Origin: Cyanoderma ruficeps
Taxonomy: Eukaryota; Chordata; Aves; Passeriformes; Timaliidae
Direction of reading: 5' to 3'
Assembly (NCBI GenBank): GCA_008694505.1
Contig: VZDJ01000099.1
Span: 471,037 to 535,036 of the forward strand
DNA: 64,000 nucleotides
A model generated the notes under the pieces. That model ran no database searches. It was given only the letters and a program-made list of their open reading frames with translations, and was not told the origin of the DNA. Below, one piece after another: positions 36,671 to 47,505 of this stretch. Each line of letters begins with the position of its first letter. Within the stretch, counting starts at the first letter, position 1. The position numbers and the translations under genes are program-made.

Positions 36671-38035
36671 AGAGAGACCTCTGTGCCAAAAAGTGGCACT
36701 GGGATCACGGCTTCTGGGCAGCCATCTGCACAGGCTGGGGTTTTGATTTTTCCACCTCAGCCTTTGGTGGTGGTTGGGTGGCTGAGATGCCAAAGGAAAC
36801 TCTGTGCAGCCGTAGATGTGGCTGATGTGGCAGTGCTGGGATGTCTGTGAGGGCTGTGGCCTAGCTGAAATATGATAAAATGTTCACACACGTGGCACTA
36901 TCTGCCCGGAGCTCTGCAAATGTTAATCAAGTTGCCCAGCACCCTTTGGCAAGTGTCAGTGCTGAAATTCCCTTGCTGGGGTTAAATCGAGGGACCAGAA
37001 GGGCTAAAGAGCTCCAAGGGTGAACCCACAGCCCCCAAAATGCTGCATCTCCTGCATCCTGCTCTCCAGAGCCTGCATTGCATCCTCCCAATCCCCAAAC
37101 CCCCGTGCCAGGCCTTGGGCTGCCAAATCACAGGCATGTGTCAGGAGGGAGAGATATCCATGGTGGGTGACAGAAAACAGCTGAGGGTCCAATTCCCACC
37201 TTACAACATGAAGCGTTGGGAATTGGGGGCTGGAAAAAGCAGGATTTGAATTCCCTAAAACAGCACAATTAGCTTCCAGAATAGAAACTGGAATGTGTTT
37301 GTTTAATTAGAGCTGAAGCAGAATACACTCTCATATCATACCAGCCTTAGGCTCCAGAGACAGCACAGTGGATTGATCTGAATTTTGGAAAGGAGGGGGA
37401 AAAGTCTACATTTCCTAGCAAATCCCAGTCTCTGGGCAGCCCTGGAGCTGTTGGTGTTGAATATTCAGAGGGCTGATTCCCCACGGTGAGCTCAGAGCTG
37501 CAGCCAGGTAACAGCTCGGGCTGGCACAGTAGAAATGGAGCCTGGGAGCTCCAAATCCCAAATGTGGGATCTCCACCCAGGCACTCGGATCTCCCTCCCC
37601 TGGGGGAGGTACCAGGTCTGGCTTGTCCCACGGCCCCGGTGTGAGGTCTGGCCTTATTTTCACTGTGATAAGACTGCAGTGGTTTATCAAGCCCCAGACA
37701 TCCCTCCAAATTTGGCACCCCATCCCTTCACTTCTGTTTGTGTCCCTGTTTCTGGATTTCTGTTCATGCTGTAAATTCTCCTTTTAAAAGGGAGAAAAAA
37801 ATCAGCTCTTTATGACAGCAGACATTAAAGTTGTATGACTATGGAGAAGTGCATTAACCTTCCCTTCAGCTTGGAGAACTTCATAATCTTTTAAAAATCA
37901 ACTTTTTATTAATTTTGGAGTGATGCTTAATGCCTGAGGGGAGTGAGGAGCAGTGGCATCGCCAGGGGAGCTCTTTGTCTCTCTAACTTAAGGTCAGGCC
38001 TGTGAGTGCTGCAGGAGCCACGGCCCATGCAGACA
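36670..38035. other. Gene-free sequence
   Basis: Ordinary unique DNA with no recognised repeat or exon. Confidence 0.5.
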
Positions 38036-38037
38036 CG

Positions 38038-38215
38038 GAATCATGGAATTGTTAAGGTTGGAAAAGCCCTCTAAGATCACTGAGTCCAAGCATTCTTCCA
38101 GGCCTGCCAAGGCCTCCACTAAGCCATGTCCCCAGGTGCCACATCCACACACCTTTTAAACTCCTCCAGGGATGGGGGGGGACTCCATCACTGTCCAGTT
38201 CCAGGGCAGGAGCAG
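38038..38215 (-). mobile_element. CR1 LINE 3'-end fragment, minus orientation
   Basis: The plus strand reads GGAATCATGGAATTGTTAAGG, TTGGAAAAGCCCTCTAAGATC, ATGTCCCCAGGTGCCACATCC and AACTCCTCCAGGGATGG. This is the reverse complement of a CR1 3' end. Confidence 0.9.
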
Positions 38216-38650
38216 TCAAGCACCACATCTTCCCATACAGCCCAGGAAGGTGAATTAAACTGGTGGTGCTTGGCCAGCCTGGAGCTGGACCTCTGCATCC
38301 ATGTGGGGAAGGATGAAGGAGCCACCTCAATTTTATTGCAAGAATGGGTTTTCCTGGGAGAAAATCAGGACATCCTTCCTGGGCTGAAATTTGGATTTAG
38401 CAGGGCAACTGTCAGCCGTTCCTCCTTGGAGAATGGGGCAAGGTGACAGCCAGGGGAACCCAGCCCCTTTCCAGGGGATTGTGTGGGGAAGGAAACAGCT
38501 GAAGGGCTGTAAATCCTGCACGCAGCAAGATCAGTTCATGGGGCCACAGACCTCACACGGATCCACCTGGAGCCCAGAGCTGGGGGACGGAGCCCAGCGC
38601 TGCAGCACGCACAAGTCTCTCCAGGTGGTGGGCACACACTGGGGAGGGTG
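38215..38650. other. Gene-free sequence
   Basis: Unique sequence next to the CR1 fragment. The left part could include further, older CR1 sequence. Confidence 0.4.
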
Positions 38651-39060
38651 GGCTCTCATTAATTACTGCTAATTGCTTATTTCACATATCATTCTTGATG
38701 GGGTTTTGTTGCAAAGGGCGGCTGATATTTTAGGGATACGCAGGGTGGATCTCTGCCCGTGCAGCCAAATCCCTGGGCTAGGGCTCGAAAGCCACCAGCA
38801 CAGCCCTCGCTGAGTGTTTCCAAACTGAATAGTTGTTGGGTTGGCAGATAATTCAGAAACTATTTGTATGAGCTGTTTATCAAATTATTAACTGCACAGA
38901 TGTTGTTTGGTTGAAGAGCAGCTGAACCTTCTCTCTGCCAGCCGCGGAGACAAAGGTCTGCAGGAATAATTGGAGATGTGCATGGAATATTAAATTAATT
39001 TACTGCTCTTAATTCTTATGCAAATCCTGACCTCTGATAGAGCCTATCAATTACCCTACA
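38650..39060. promoter_or_regulatory. Candidate conserved non-coding element
   Basis: Has CTCATTAATTACTGCTAATTGC, ATCAAATTATTAACTGC, ATAATTGGAGATG and ATTAAATTAATTTACTGC. Repeat-free and AT-rich. Confidence 0.38.
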
Positions 39061-39095
39061 CACAGGGAAAAGAAAGGAGAACAGTTCCTTTCTTT

Positions 39096-39200
39096 TCTTC
39101 CCCCCCCCCCNNCCCCCTTTTTTTCCTGTTGTTCTCCAGTTTGGGGTTTTGTTTCTTTGTCGTTTTGTTGGTTTGTTTTGTTTTGGTTTTTTTTGAAAGG
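39096..39200 (+). repeat. Poly-C/poly-T low-complexity tract with two N
   Basis: A C run at 39100-39117 is interrupted by NN at 39111-39112 and followed by T/G-rich low-complexity sequence. Confidence 0.8.
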
Positions 39201-39589
39201 GAACTTGGGAAAGGAAATATTTGTGAGAGGAAAAAAAGCTATTTGTTTGTGGGAGAAGCAAAGGGCCAGGATTATTTAACTGAATGTCCCCGTTGCAGTG
39301 ATGTCCCCTGGGAGACAGGGTGTGGTTTTTAACATTGTGGGGTGCTCAGGGGAGGCCTGGGAATTAAGGCCAAAGTTAGGCTGGAATAGCTCCACATGCT
39401 TCCCCAGGAGGGGCCCCACTCTGCCAGCACCGTGGTGGGTTGCAGTGGGAGAGGACTGGGGACCCGGGCTGATCTCGGCTGGGTTTTGGTGGCGTTGGGG
39501 GCAGGAAGGGGCCCCTGGCTCCGCTGGAATCCAGCCAGGGTTCAGGTGGGTTACTGGGGAGGGTTTCCTGCCCTGGCAGCAGGGCTTAT

Positions 39590-39990
39590 TCTGCCAGTAA
39601 TTACCAGGGAAGAAGAAAAAGAATTTGTTGTCACATCTATTGTGAGATCCCAGGTAAAATGAAGCAGGATTTAATTGGTCCTCGTTAAACAGAGATGGGT
39701 TTCTAATATGGAGAAAGGCCTCGTCCACGCAGTGTTTAATTGGGGCTGTGTGCGCGCAGCTCAGCCGGTGCTTAAAGGCAGACACCGGGCACTGTTCTTT
39801 CATCCCATTTTCTAATAAGGATAAATAAACACGATGAATAATGCCATCGGTCTCTCCCTCAACCCCTCGAGACCCCAGCAGCGCAGTGCTGTTCACCCCA
39901 GAGCTGGTCCCTGGGATCCATGAATCCAACGTGAGCGGGATCCCTCCGCGCAGAGTGCCCGGGCTGGCACCGATGGGCTCCGTTAGCAGA
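39590..39990. promoter_or_regulatory. Candidate conserved non-coding element
   Basis: Repeat-free with CAGTAATTACCAGG, GGATTTAATTGGTCC, GTGTTTAATTGGGGC and GATAAATAAACACGATG, with retained CpGs. Confidence 0.38.
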
Positions 39991-40189
39991 ACCCCCAGGT
40001 CCAGCTACAGAGCAGTTTGAGGAATTCCTTGGTTAGTGGCTGTCAGAGGGGAACCTGAAGAGGGGATGGGGCTCAGGGGGCAGGAGGGGAAAGGAGGGAG
40101 AAAAGAATGGAAAATAAAATTATGCCTTTCCTTTTTTATTTTTCCTTTTTTATTTTTTTTGCCCCTGTAAATCCCGGGAAGCGCTAGGA

Positions 40190-40600
40190 GACTGCACTCC
40201 CCCTCCCACGCAGCCCACTCGGGTAATTTCATTTATCCCGTAAATCTAATTAGCAATCCGTGGCTGACATTAATAGGGATCTAATGAGGCCGGCGATGAC
40301 CAGATAATCAGGCGAGGGCTGACAGAGCCTTAAAGGCACATCGAGCCTTGCCGTCGGTGGGACCCAGAGGGGGAAAAACTGCTTTAAAGAAAGGGGGAGA
40401 AGAGAAAAAAAAAGAAAAAGGAAGAAAGAAAGGAAGGTAAAAAAAAAAANCGGCAATTTGCGGCGGCCGGGGGTTATTTAGTGCGATATGAAATCAAATG
40501 ATCCTATTGCTCAAATAACAGTGTCTGGGAGGAGAAGCGAGCGCGCTCCAAAGGTAATTGTCTCCAGATGATATTCCCATTATCCCCCAATCCCGGCCTA
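40190..40600. promoter_or_regulatory. Candidate conserved element flanking the CpG island
   Basis: Contains GTAAATCTAATTAGCAATCC, GACATTAATAGGGATCTAATG and, after a purine tract ending at N 40450, GTGCGATATGAAATCAAATGATCC and AGGTAATTGTCTCC. It leads directly into the island at 40.6 kb. Confidence 0.42.
40386..40449 (+). repeat. Polypurine tract ending in N
   Basis: A/G-only low-complexity sequence ends with ten A and an N at 40450. Confidence 0.85.
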
Positions 40601-41600
40601 AACGCTGCCAGCGCCGGACTGGAATCGATACGGGGGGAGGACCGAGGGGATCCCGGGATCGGGGGGAGGCATCCCCGGCACTGACTTCCCTCGGGAAGGA
40701 CGGCAGGGCTTCGGGAAGACCCTAAATTCCCTGTGACTGCTACCTGTCCGTGCCTCGGCGAGAGCGGCAACACCGGCGGGGGACCCGAGCCCGGAGCCCA
40801 GGTAAGGGACCTGCGGGGGGACAGGGAGAGAGAACCCGGCCCCTTCCGTGCCCCGGCGGGGAGCCGCTCTTCGAGCGGACCCTTCTACATCGCTTCACCC
40901 TAACCCAGCCTGTCGGGTCCGATGCGACCTCCCGCGGCCCCGGTCCAGTCCCGCCGCCTGCGGTCACTGCCGCCTACGGTCGGTCCCGTTTGCCCAGAGC
41001 CGCTGGAAGCGCAGCCAGACCAGAGGCGGCTTCACTCTGGATCCCCGGGTAGCGGATAGAGCGGCGGCCCCCGCTCTCCGCGGCGCTGCCCGATGGTAAA
41101 ATCGCCAGAATTCAATGGCTTGAGGGAAACGACGGAGGAAAATCCAAGGGGATGGAAGGCGGTGAGCGGGAGGCGGGGGCAAAGCCAGGGGCACCTACCT
41201 GCACGGGGGTGCCCGGGACGGGGGTCCGGGCTCTCTACGTGGCCGCTGCGGCAGAGGGGACCGAACGCTCCGGATGCCGCGCCCGAAGGCGAGCGGCGGC
41301 CGCGCAGCCGCTCCCCAAATTCCGTCCGCCTGTGGGGTGGCCGGGGTTCCGCCCGGAGCTGCGGGTAATGGGACGGGGCTTTTCCCCTTTCTGCCTTTCT
41401 TTGTCAGCCTTTCGCGTCCCCGGCGCTTCGGGCACAGAGAACAAACGCGCTCCTGCAAAAGAAATAATGCAAATATCGAAGGAGCGAAACTCCGGGCTGG
41501 GGCGCACAGGAGTGTCCCGGCTGGGGCAGCTCTGTGCTCCCGGAGGCCGGGGTTTGCCCTGGACTGGTAACAGCAGGAGGTGGCTGTGCTGAATTTGCGG
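40600..41600 (+). promoter_or_regulatory. CpG island, possible promoter of an unknown transcript
   Basis: About 1 kb of sustained high GC and dense CpG is the largest island in the window and lies about 6 kb upstream of the KIZ island. Two good plus-strand donors occur, at 40802 (CCAG|GTAAGG) and 41162 (GGCG|GTGAGC). The second follows a short frame from an ATG at 41093. No downstream partner exon or known protein is recognised, so a long non-coding RNA promoter is as likely as a coding one. Confidence 0.5.
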
Positions 41601-42690
41601 GGACACTGCGGGGAGCGGCAGGAGGAGAATGCTCGGGGTCAGGCGCCTCTCTTGGGTCAGGTCCTGATGACAACAGGACACAGGTCACCCCCCGGGCCGC
41701 CGGGAGAGGCTTGTGTGGTTTGTGTGTCTGCAAACGGGCAAAGCATTCGGGACCTGAAGCCTGGAAGTGAGCCTCAGCCTTTGTCCACCTATATGTCTGT
41801 CCCACGCTGCCTCACAGGTACTTTAGAAACGCATTTTTGGGCACTATCAAAATGTGCTGTTGGAGGATTTTTCAATCTCTGCTCAAGCCTTTTTGTCAGC
41901 TTCAGCCCCAGGTTCCTATTTTGTTTGGTGTGTTCTGAATGGAGTGCAAGGCCCATGGGTGCTGAGCTCCGAGCAGACACAGCTTAATTAATTCAATAGT
42001 CCTGTGCTCTCTGCTTTTTACAAACAAATGAACAGTTGATATGTGTGGATTCTTTCATTCACCACCAGAACAATCCTCTGCAGGGGACAGGGAGAAAATG
42101 CTTAATCAGTCATAGCAAACCAGCACAGTGGTTTGGGGTGGGAAATGAAAAATACCATGTCCACTCAAACCTATTTCATAGCACTGGAGGACTGGGAGAG
42201 GCAGGGTGCAGGAATTCCCCCAGGTGAGACCTGGGCTGGCTGCACAGGCAGCACTTCCTCAAACTGCAAGCTTCAAGCCAGCTTCCCCAGCACTCCCAGG
42301 TCCGGGCACTCAGCTCTAGACCTCTGGCAGAAGTGAGACTGAAACAAAGGCAGCAGCCAAGCCATGCTCAGGCAGGAACTTGGGTCCCCTATGGTGCACG
42401 TTCAGGGCTCTGCACTCGCTTTCCTCCTGCATGGCCCTTTTTTTAGTCTGCTTGCTTTTATTTCCTAGAGTCGCTGCTGACCCACAGGTGCTCCTGCTGA
42501 GATACAGACGTGGTGGGCAGGGTTGGAGTGCTGGGGTGCAAGGAGGCGAGGGATCCTCCAGGGACCCCGTGTTTGTCAGTGTGTCTCTCCCAAGAGCCGC
42601 GCCCTGCTGCCCATGCCGCCGGATCCCGGTTCCTGGCTCCATGGACCGCACAGCTCGCCCAAGTGCCTCCCTTTGTTTCAAACCCTTGGA
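41600..42690. other. Gene-free sequence
   Basis: Composition falls back to background after the island. Nothing recognisable. Confidence 0.5.
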
Positions 42691-42950
42691 GCCTGGAGTA
42701 CTCATTGAACCTGACGGCGAGTGCATCAAAGTGGCTGACAATTAGGAAATAAACAAATATCATTTGAGGCATTTTTGAGTGGAATCCAGTCATACATAGA
42801 TGGACTCGTTGCTGTTGTTACCATATTGAATATTCCTCGTAGTTGTGATATTTGTGCTGCACAGCAGTGTCCCCGGCACAGCAAACATGGCATTATTTCA
42901 CTGTGCAAAGGCTTCATTAATCAAGCCAGACAATGGGCCAGACACAGCCC
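42690..42950. promoter_or_regulatory. Candidate conserved non-coding element
   Basis: Repeat-free with GACAATTAGGAAATAAAC, ACCATATTGAATATTCC and GGCTTCATTAATCAAGCC, a near-palindromic GCTTCATTAATCAAGC core. Confidence 0.35.
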
Positions 42951-45320
42951 TTTGAGCCCAGTGCTGGGATCCTCTGGGCTTTTCACCTTGTCCAAACGCC
43001 TCAGCCCTGTCAATGCAGGCAGCAGCTCTTCAGAACCGATCACTCTGAATTGTGGGACTGACAGGAAAATGCCTAATTCAGTTAAAAGAATTCCACAGTT
43101 ATTTTATATTTCCCTTTAATTTTTTAATCACTTGTAGAAGCTAAACTTTTTCAGTCTTTCCATCTGTACATGAGATCCACCTGGTCATTTGTTAAAACAC
43201 TAGTGAAAGAGCCTGATAGATCTGTGCCCTTTAAAGCAGCAGCAGCAAGCACTGAGATCAAGCAGGATGGACTGGCTTGGCAGAGCCATGGCCCTGCCGG
43301 CGAGAGCTGTGGAGCAGACAGCAGAGGAAACAGCGTGGCCATGAAGGTGCCATTCTCCTGAAAGAGGATCCTGGCAAAAACATGGCTTGGTGCAGGGAAC
43401 AGCATGCCGAAGGTGAGGTAGGACCTTGTGTGCTGGGAACATGTGTGGGTGCAGTGTCCCCTTTTCCTCGCTGCAGCACCATGTGCTTCAGGTGCAGAGC
43501 TGGCAGCAGAACACTTGGGCACAGGGCATCCTGAGAGCCCCCGGAGGGATGGTCTCCATCCCACATCTATAGGGAGGGGAGCGCGTGTTGCCTGTGGCAG
43601 GTTCTGCCTTGTGCTGGGTTCTGTCCCCTTGAGTCAGGCTGCAGCTGAATGGGACCCTGGTCCCTCCAGCCATGGGACCTCAATGGGCACTTGTGGCATT
43701 GAGTTTGGCTGTGTGTTGTGAGCCATTTCTCCCACTTGCAGTCTGGCTCCAGAATGAGCCAAAATACCCTCTCCTGAACAGAAATACACCAGATCTGGTG
43801 CAACTTGAGGAGAAGTTGAACAAGCCGTGGCACAGGGCGCTTCCGAGTGTGAGGTGTAGATGCTTTCAGGGAAGAGAAGAGCTGAGCCCTTTGGCTGTGA
43901 GTGGTGTGGTTCAAATTCAGCCTATGGGCTCACATCTCAGAAAGCTGGAATTCAGTTCTCATTTCTTCAGGGACAAGGAAACTCAACACTGTCAATCTCC
44001 TCTTTTCTCTTCAGACAGCAGCAGACACTTGAACAGAGACTCCTCCTCATGTTTACAGCCTGGTCACAGGAGCGATTGAGACCCGAAATCTCCCTGACAT
44101 CCTCTCTGGATGCCTGGCCTTGGAACAGCCCCGTTCATGTCACACCTGCTCCCTTCTGCTTGCAGAGCCTCCTGTGCTGCACAGGGCACTGGAAAAGCAC
44201 TTGGAGATGGCTGGAGAAGGAAGGAGGCTTTCTGGAAAACGGTCGCTAAACCCAGCCCTTCCCTGTGCCATGGCTTTTCTGGTGCTCATTAATATCAGTG
44301 GTATGGGCTTATATCTCAGTTCTCCAGGATTGATTCAAAATCCATGGACAATGCCATGCCTAGGGGCTTTTCAATTATGTCACCAGGCTTTGGCTAAGGC
44401 CCTTGCATTTGTAATAAACATGACATGCTTTTAACTGGTGCGGTCTCCAGGTTTTTGTGTACTCAGCCGTTGGGTTCTGTGTTCCAGGTTCCTGCTGGAG
44501 GAACTCTGTCACCTGCCCTGAGGCAGCAAATCTGAGGCCAGGCATGGTGTGTGCTGTTGGTGCATCAGACACAAGTAATAACAGGTTTCAAGAAACTGTA
44601 CCACTTAGTAAAAGCATTTTATTACATTTAAATGTATTAAAATGTGAACATTAAATTCAACACACTAATTACTGTTTCCAGGCATTGCCTCTGAGAGGAA
44701 ATGGATCTTCACAACTGCTCTGCTGAGATCACTCACTGCTGTTACTGCTCCTTAGTTCCTGGTGTGTTATTAGTGCTCTGCATTTGGGACTTGAGTCATT
44801 AGCAAAAAGGACTCGTATTGGGCATTATGTAAATTCTCTGTATGTTTTCACACAGCTACTGGGGCCTGTGTTACATGTCTCATTGAGAAAAGAAAAGCAA
44901 ATGCATTTGGCTCTGCCCTGACTTGTGGGTGAGCTCACGGTGCTCTCAGAGATCACCCAGACACAGGCACAGAGAGAGAAAACCTCTTTTCCAACACATC
45001 CCTGTGTTTCTGCAAATCCAGGGCAATTTGTCCCCCCCACCTGCAGTGTGTGTCCCATGACACACTACCACGGACACCAACAATTCCTTCTCTGTAAGGA
45101 GTTTCCCACTTTTTTGGGAGCGAGGGGCTTCCCATTGCTGCAGCAGGCCCGTGCAGCACGTGGATGCATTACCCTGGAAAACTGGGAAGCCCTGCCAGGG
45201 GTCTCAGGTAGGTAAGAGGCCTGTGACCAGGCACTCAGTTCCATGAGGCCAATCCCGCACCTTCTGGGATATGGTTACATCCCAGAGGAAAGGGGGATGC
45301 TAAAGGAGACGTGGTTGCCT
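42950..45320. other. Gene-free sequence
   Basis: Ordinary unique DNA, AT-richer at 43.06-43.15 and 44.58-44.83 kb. No exon set is recognised. Confidence 0.5.
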
Positions 45321-45540
45321 CCCTAAATGAAAAAGAGAGTAAAGCTGTTCAGATTAGTGAACATCAATCCCTGCACGGGAATCAAGAGATGCTTTGGTTT
45401 GGCAGCTACTGTGGACAAAGACACCATTCCGTTCAAAGTGTATTTAATGCGACAGAAGGAGACAGCTTCCTTTGACAGTTTTACAGCTCTTATCAGATTA
45501 CATCAAAATTAAATTAAAACAATCTAAAAGAAGTGTGAAG
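45320..45540. promoter_or_regulatory. Candidate conserved non-coding element
   Basis: A compact complex block contains TCAGATTAGTGAACATCAATCC, GTGTATTTAATGCGACAG and CTTATCAGATTACATC. An open frame of 61 codons crosses it, but it lacks flanking splice sites. Confidence 0.38.
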
Positions 45541-47160
45541 TACTGCGGGGAGAACACAAACAAAACACTCCTCTTTGTAGGCTTTCAGGGAAGGGACCAC
45601 ATTTCTTATCAGGGATGGGAGGATGGAGATTATTCTTGAGTCAATTATGAGCCCAAGGGCTGTAGTGAGCACCGAGACACAGAACAAAGTGGGAAGTACA
45701 TCGGGGGAACCAGGCTAAGGCTCCTTATTTCCTTATTTTTTGTTAAATAAATAGCAGGATGTTGAGCCCTGCCTGTGGTTCAACACCCTCGAGCTGCAGT
45801 CCGAAGTCCACAGTGAAAAAAATCTCCTAGAGATGCCCAGGAGACAAACTGTGCAACCTGATGCGTCAGGAACCATCAGCCTCTTTCCACCAAACCCTAA
45901 AACTAAAGTTTGGGTATAAGGCTTCTAGTAGGCTCAGGATTTCAGACAGTGCTGGAAGAGCTTGGAAATTTTGTACTGTTTTAGGTGTTCTTTTAGCAAG
46001 CACAAATATTTTCAAAAGCAGGCCCAGATTCTACCTTGTCACCTCTTGTGAAGGTGGGAGGGAGATCTCCAAAATACACTTTGCTTTCAATAAACAGAAG
46101 AAAGGGGGAGAACAGTCTCCACGACCAGTGTGTTTTATGGGAATGCAACACTAAAAGGATCCCAAATCCTCTGCTGGGCATTCCTGGAGTTGGAAAGCTC
46201 TGACTCAAGCCAATGTTCTCCATACTTTGTTGAGCCGGGTATTTAGACAGACACGCAGGGTCAGAGCCAGGCTAATTTGGGGACAGCTGCGTGGCACTAC
46301 ATCCATCCCACAGAGCTTTTTACTCTGTATTTAAATTCGTGGAGCTGAGCTGGAGGCTGCAGGTGTTGGAAACACCAGGAATGCTGCTGCATCACCAGCC
46401 TAGGAACCCCAAAAGTTTTTGATCCCCCCTAGTCTAGGGCATGTCCCCAGCCAGAGCCTCCAGCTCCAGCTGAGATTTCATGTGTCAGTTCTCGGCCAGA
46501 AGTTCTAATGAAGGGTAATTACTGTGATGATCTCGCACTAATTGTACACTGATTGCTGTCCTAATTATGCTCAACCATTTCACTGCTCTCTGCAATTTTG
46601 TCTATTGATGTATAGCTTCTCCTTCATTTCAGTTATTCCCATGGTATTCAGATTTTATTGGGGCCCTGAAATTTAAGCGCTCATTTGGCAACTTCCTTTC
46701 AAAGGGATCAAAGTTTTTATCGATGGATAAAATTGCCCTGGAAATGAAAGGCGGGTGTTCTGTTTGCATTCTCCAGCTGGAGATGGGAATGCAGGGCTGG
46801 AGATGACTGTGGCTTCTCCCATACGGATTTTGGAGAGGTGACAGCACCAGAGGGACACAGTGGCACTCCAAAGGACGAGGAATCAGGGTTTTTTTTTCTT
46901 GAAAACCATGGTGTACAATAAATTCGGCAAAGCCAACTGCAACTGTTCAGCACCTCCCAGTTATTTTTTGGGTTGGTGCTTTGCAAATTTCCCCATTTTC
47001 CAGGGACATGGATCCTGCCTTGCCCCAGGAGCCCTCCAGCACCAAGCCAGGGGCTGATTTGGGCGAACAGCAACACCCGCGGTAACAACGTGGTGGTGAG
47101 AGATGGGGTAACGATAAACGCTGACTTAAAAAAACAAAAACCAAACCAGTCAAACCCGCC
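45540..47160. other. Gene-free sequence upstream of the KIZ promoter
   Basis: Mostly ordinary. A CNE-like piece at 46495-46640 has GGGTAATTACTGTGATG, CACTAATTGTACAC and TCCTAATTATGC. No exon is seen. Confidence 0.45.
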
Positions 47161-47162
47161 CA

Positions 47163-47247
47163 CTCCCCCCAAAAAGAAGAAAAAAAAGAAAGAAGAAAAA
47201 AAGGAGAAAAAAAAAGGAAAAAAGAAGAAGAAAAAAAAGGGGGCTTC
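47163..47247 (+). repeat. Polypurine (A/G) tract just upstream of the KIZ promoter
   Basis: About 85 bases are nearly all A with some G on the plus strand, ending in GGGGG next to the CpG island. Such tracts are unstable and prone to sequencing error. The apparent poly-lysine open frame through it is an artefact. Confidence 0.85.
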
Positions 47248-47297
47248 AAGGCTTCCAAAGCGCCTCTGGGCGGCGCACGCCGCGCCCACCCGTCCCC

Positions 47298-47505
47298 ATG
47301 GCAACGCGGGGCGGCACTTCCGGGGTCCCGCGCGGGGCACGGCGGGAGCTGCACATGGGCGCCTACAGCTCGGGGCCGGCGGGATCGGGAACGGCACCGG
47401 AATCGGGAACGGCACCGGGACCAGGAGCGGCACCGGGACCAGGAACGGCACCGGGACCGCCCCCGGGCACCGGCATCCCCGCGACCCGCACTCGGCCCGC
47501 TCCAG
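47298..47505 (+). CDS. KIZ: KIZ exon 1 candidate, reading frame conflict
   Basis: A CpG-rich exon ends at a strong donor (CCAG|GTGAGC, GT at 47506). Exon 2 needs a two-base carry-over. In that frame the exon end reads HSARS, followed by SEAKRLEL across the junction. This parallels the HGLRD-SEKKRLDL arrangement of human KIZ, including the split serine codon. That frame has no ATG downstream of 46973. The two well-placed ATGs, at 47298 (CCCATGG context) and 47355, are in another frame that would hit a stop inside exon 2. The exon carries four 18-bp tandem units, so an indel in the assembly or a different first exon could explain the mismatch. Treat the start coordinate as provisional. Confidence 0.4.

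Noticed and set aside
39276..39929. 217-codon minus-strand open frame
   Set aside because: Composition is mixed, it crosses a T/A-rich CNE-like part, it overlaps frames on the other strand, and no domain is recognised.
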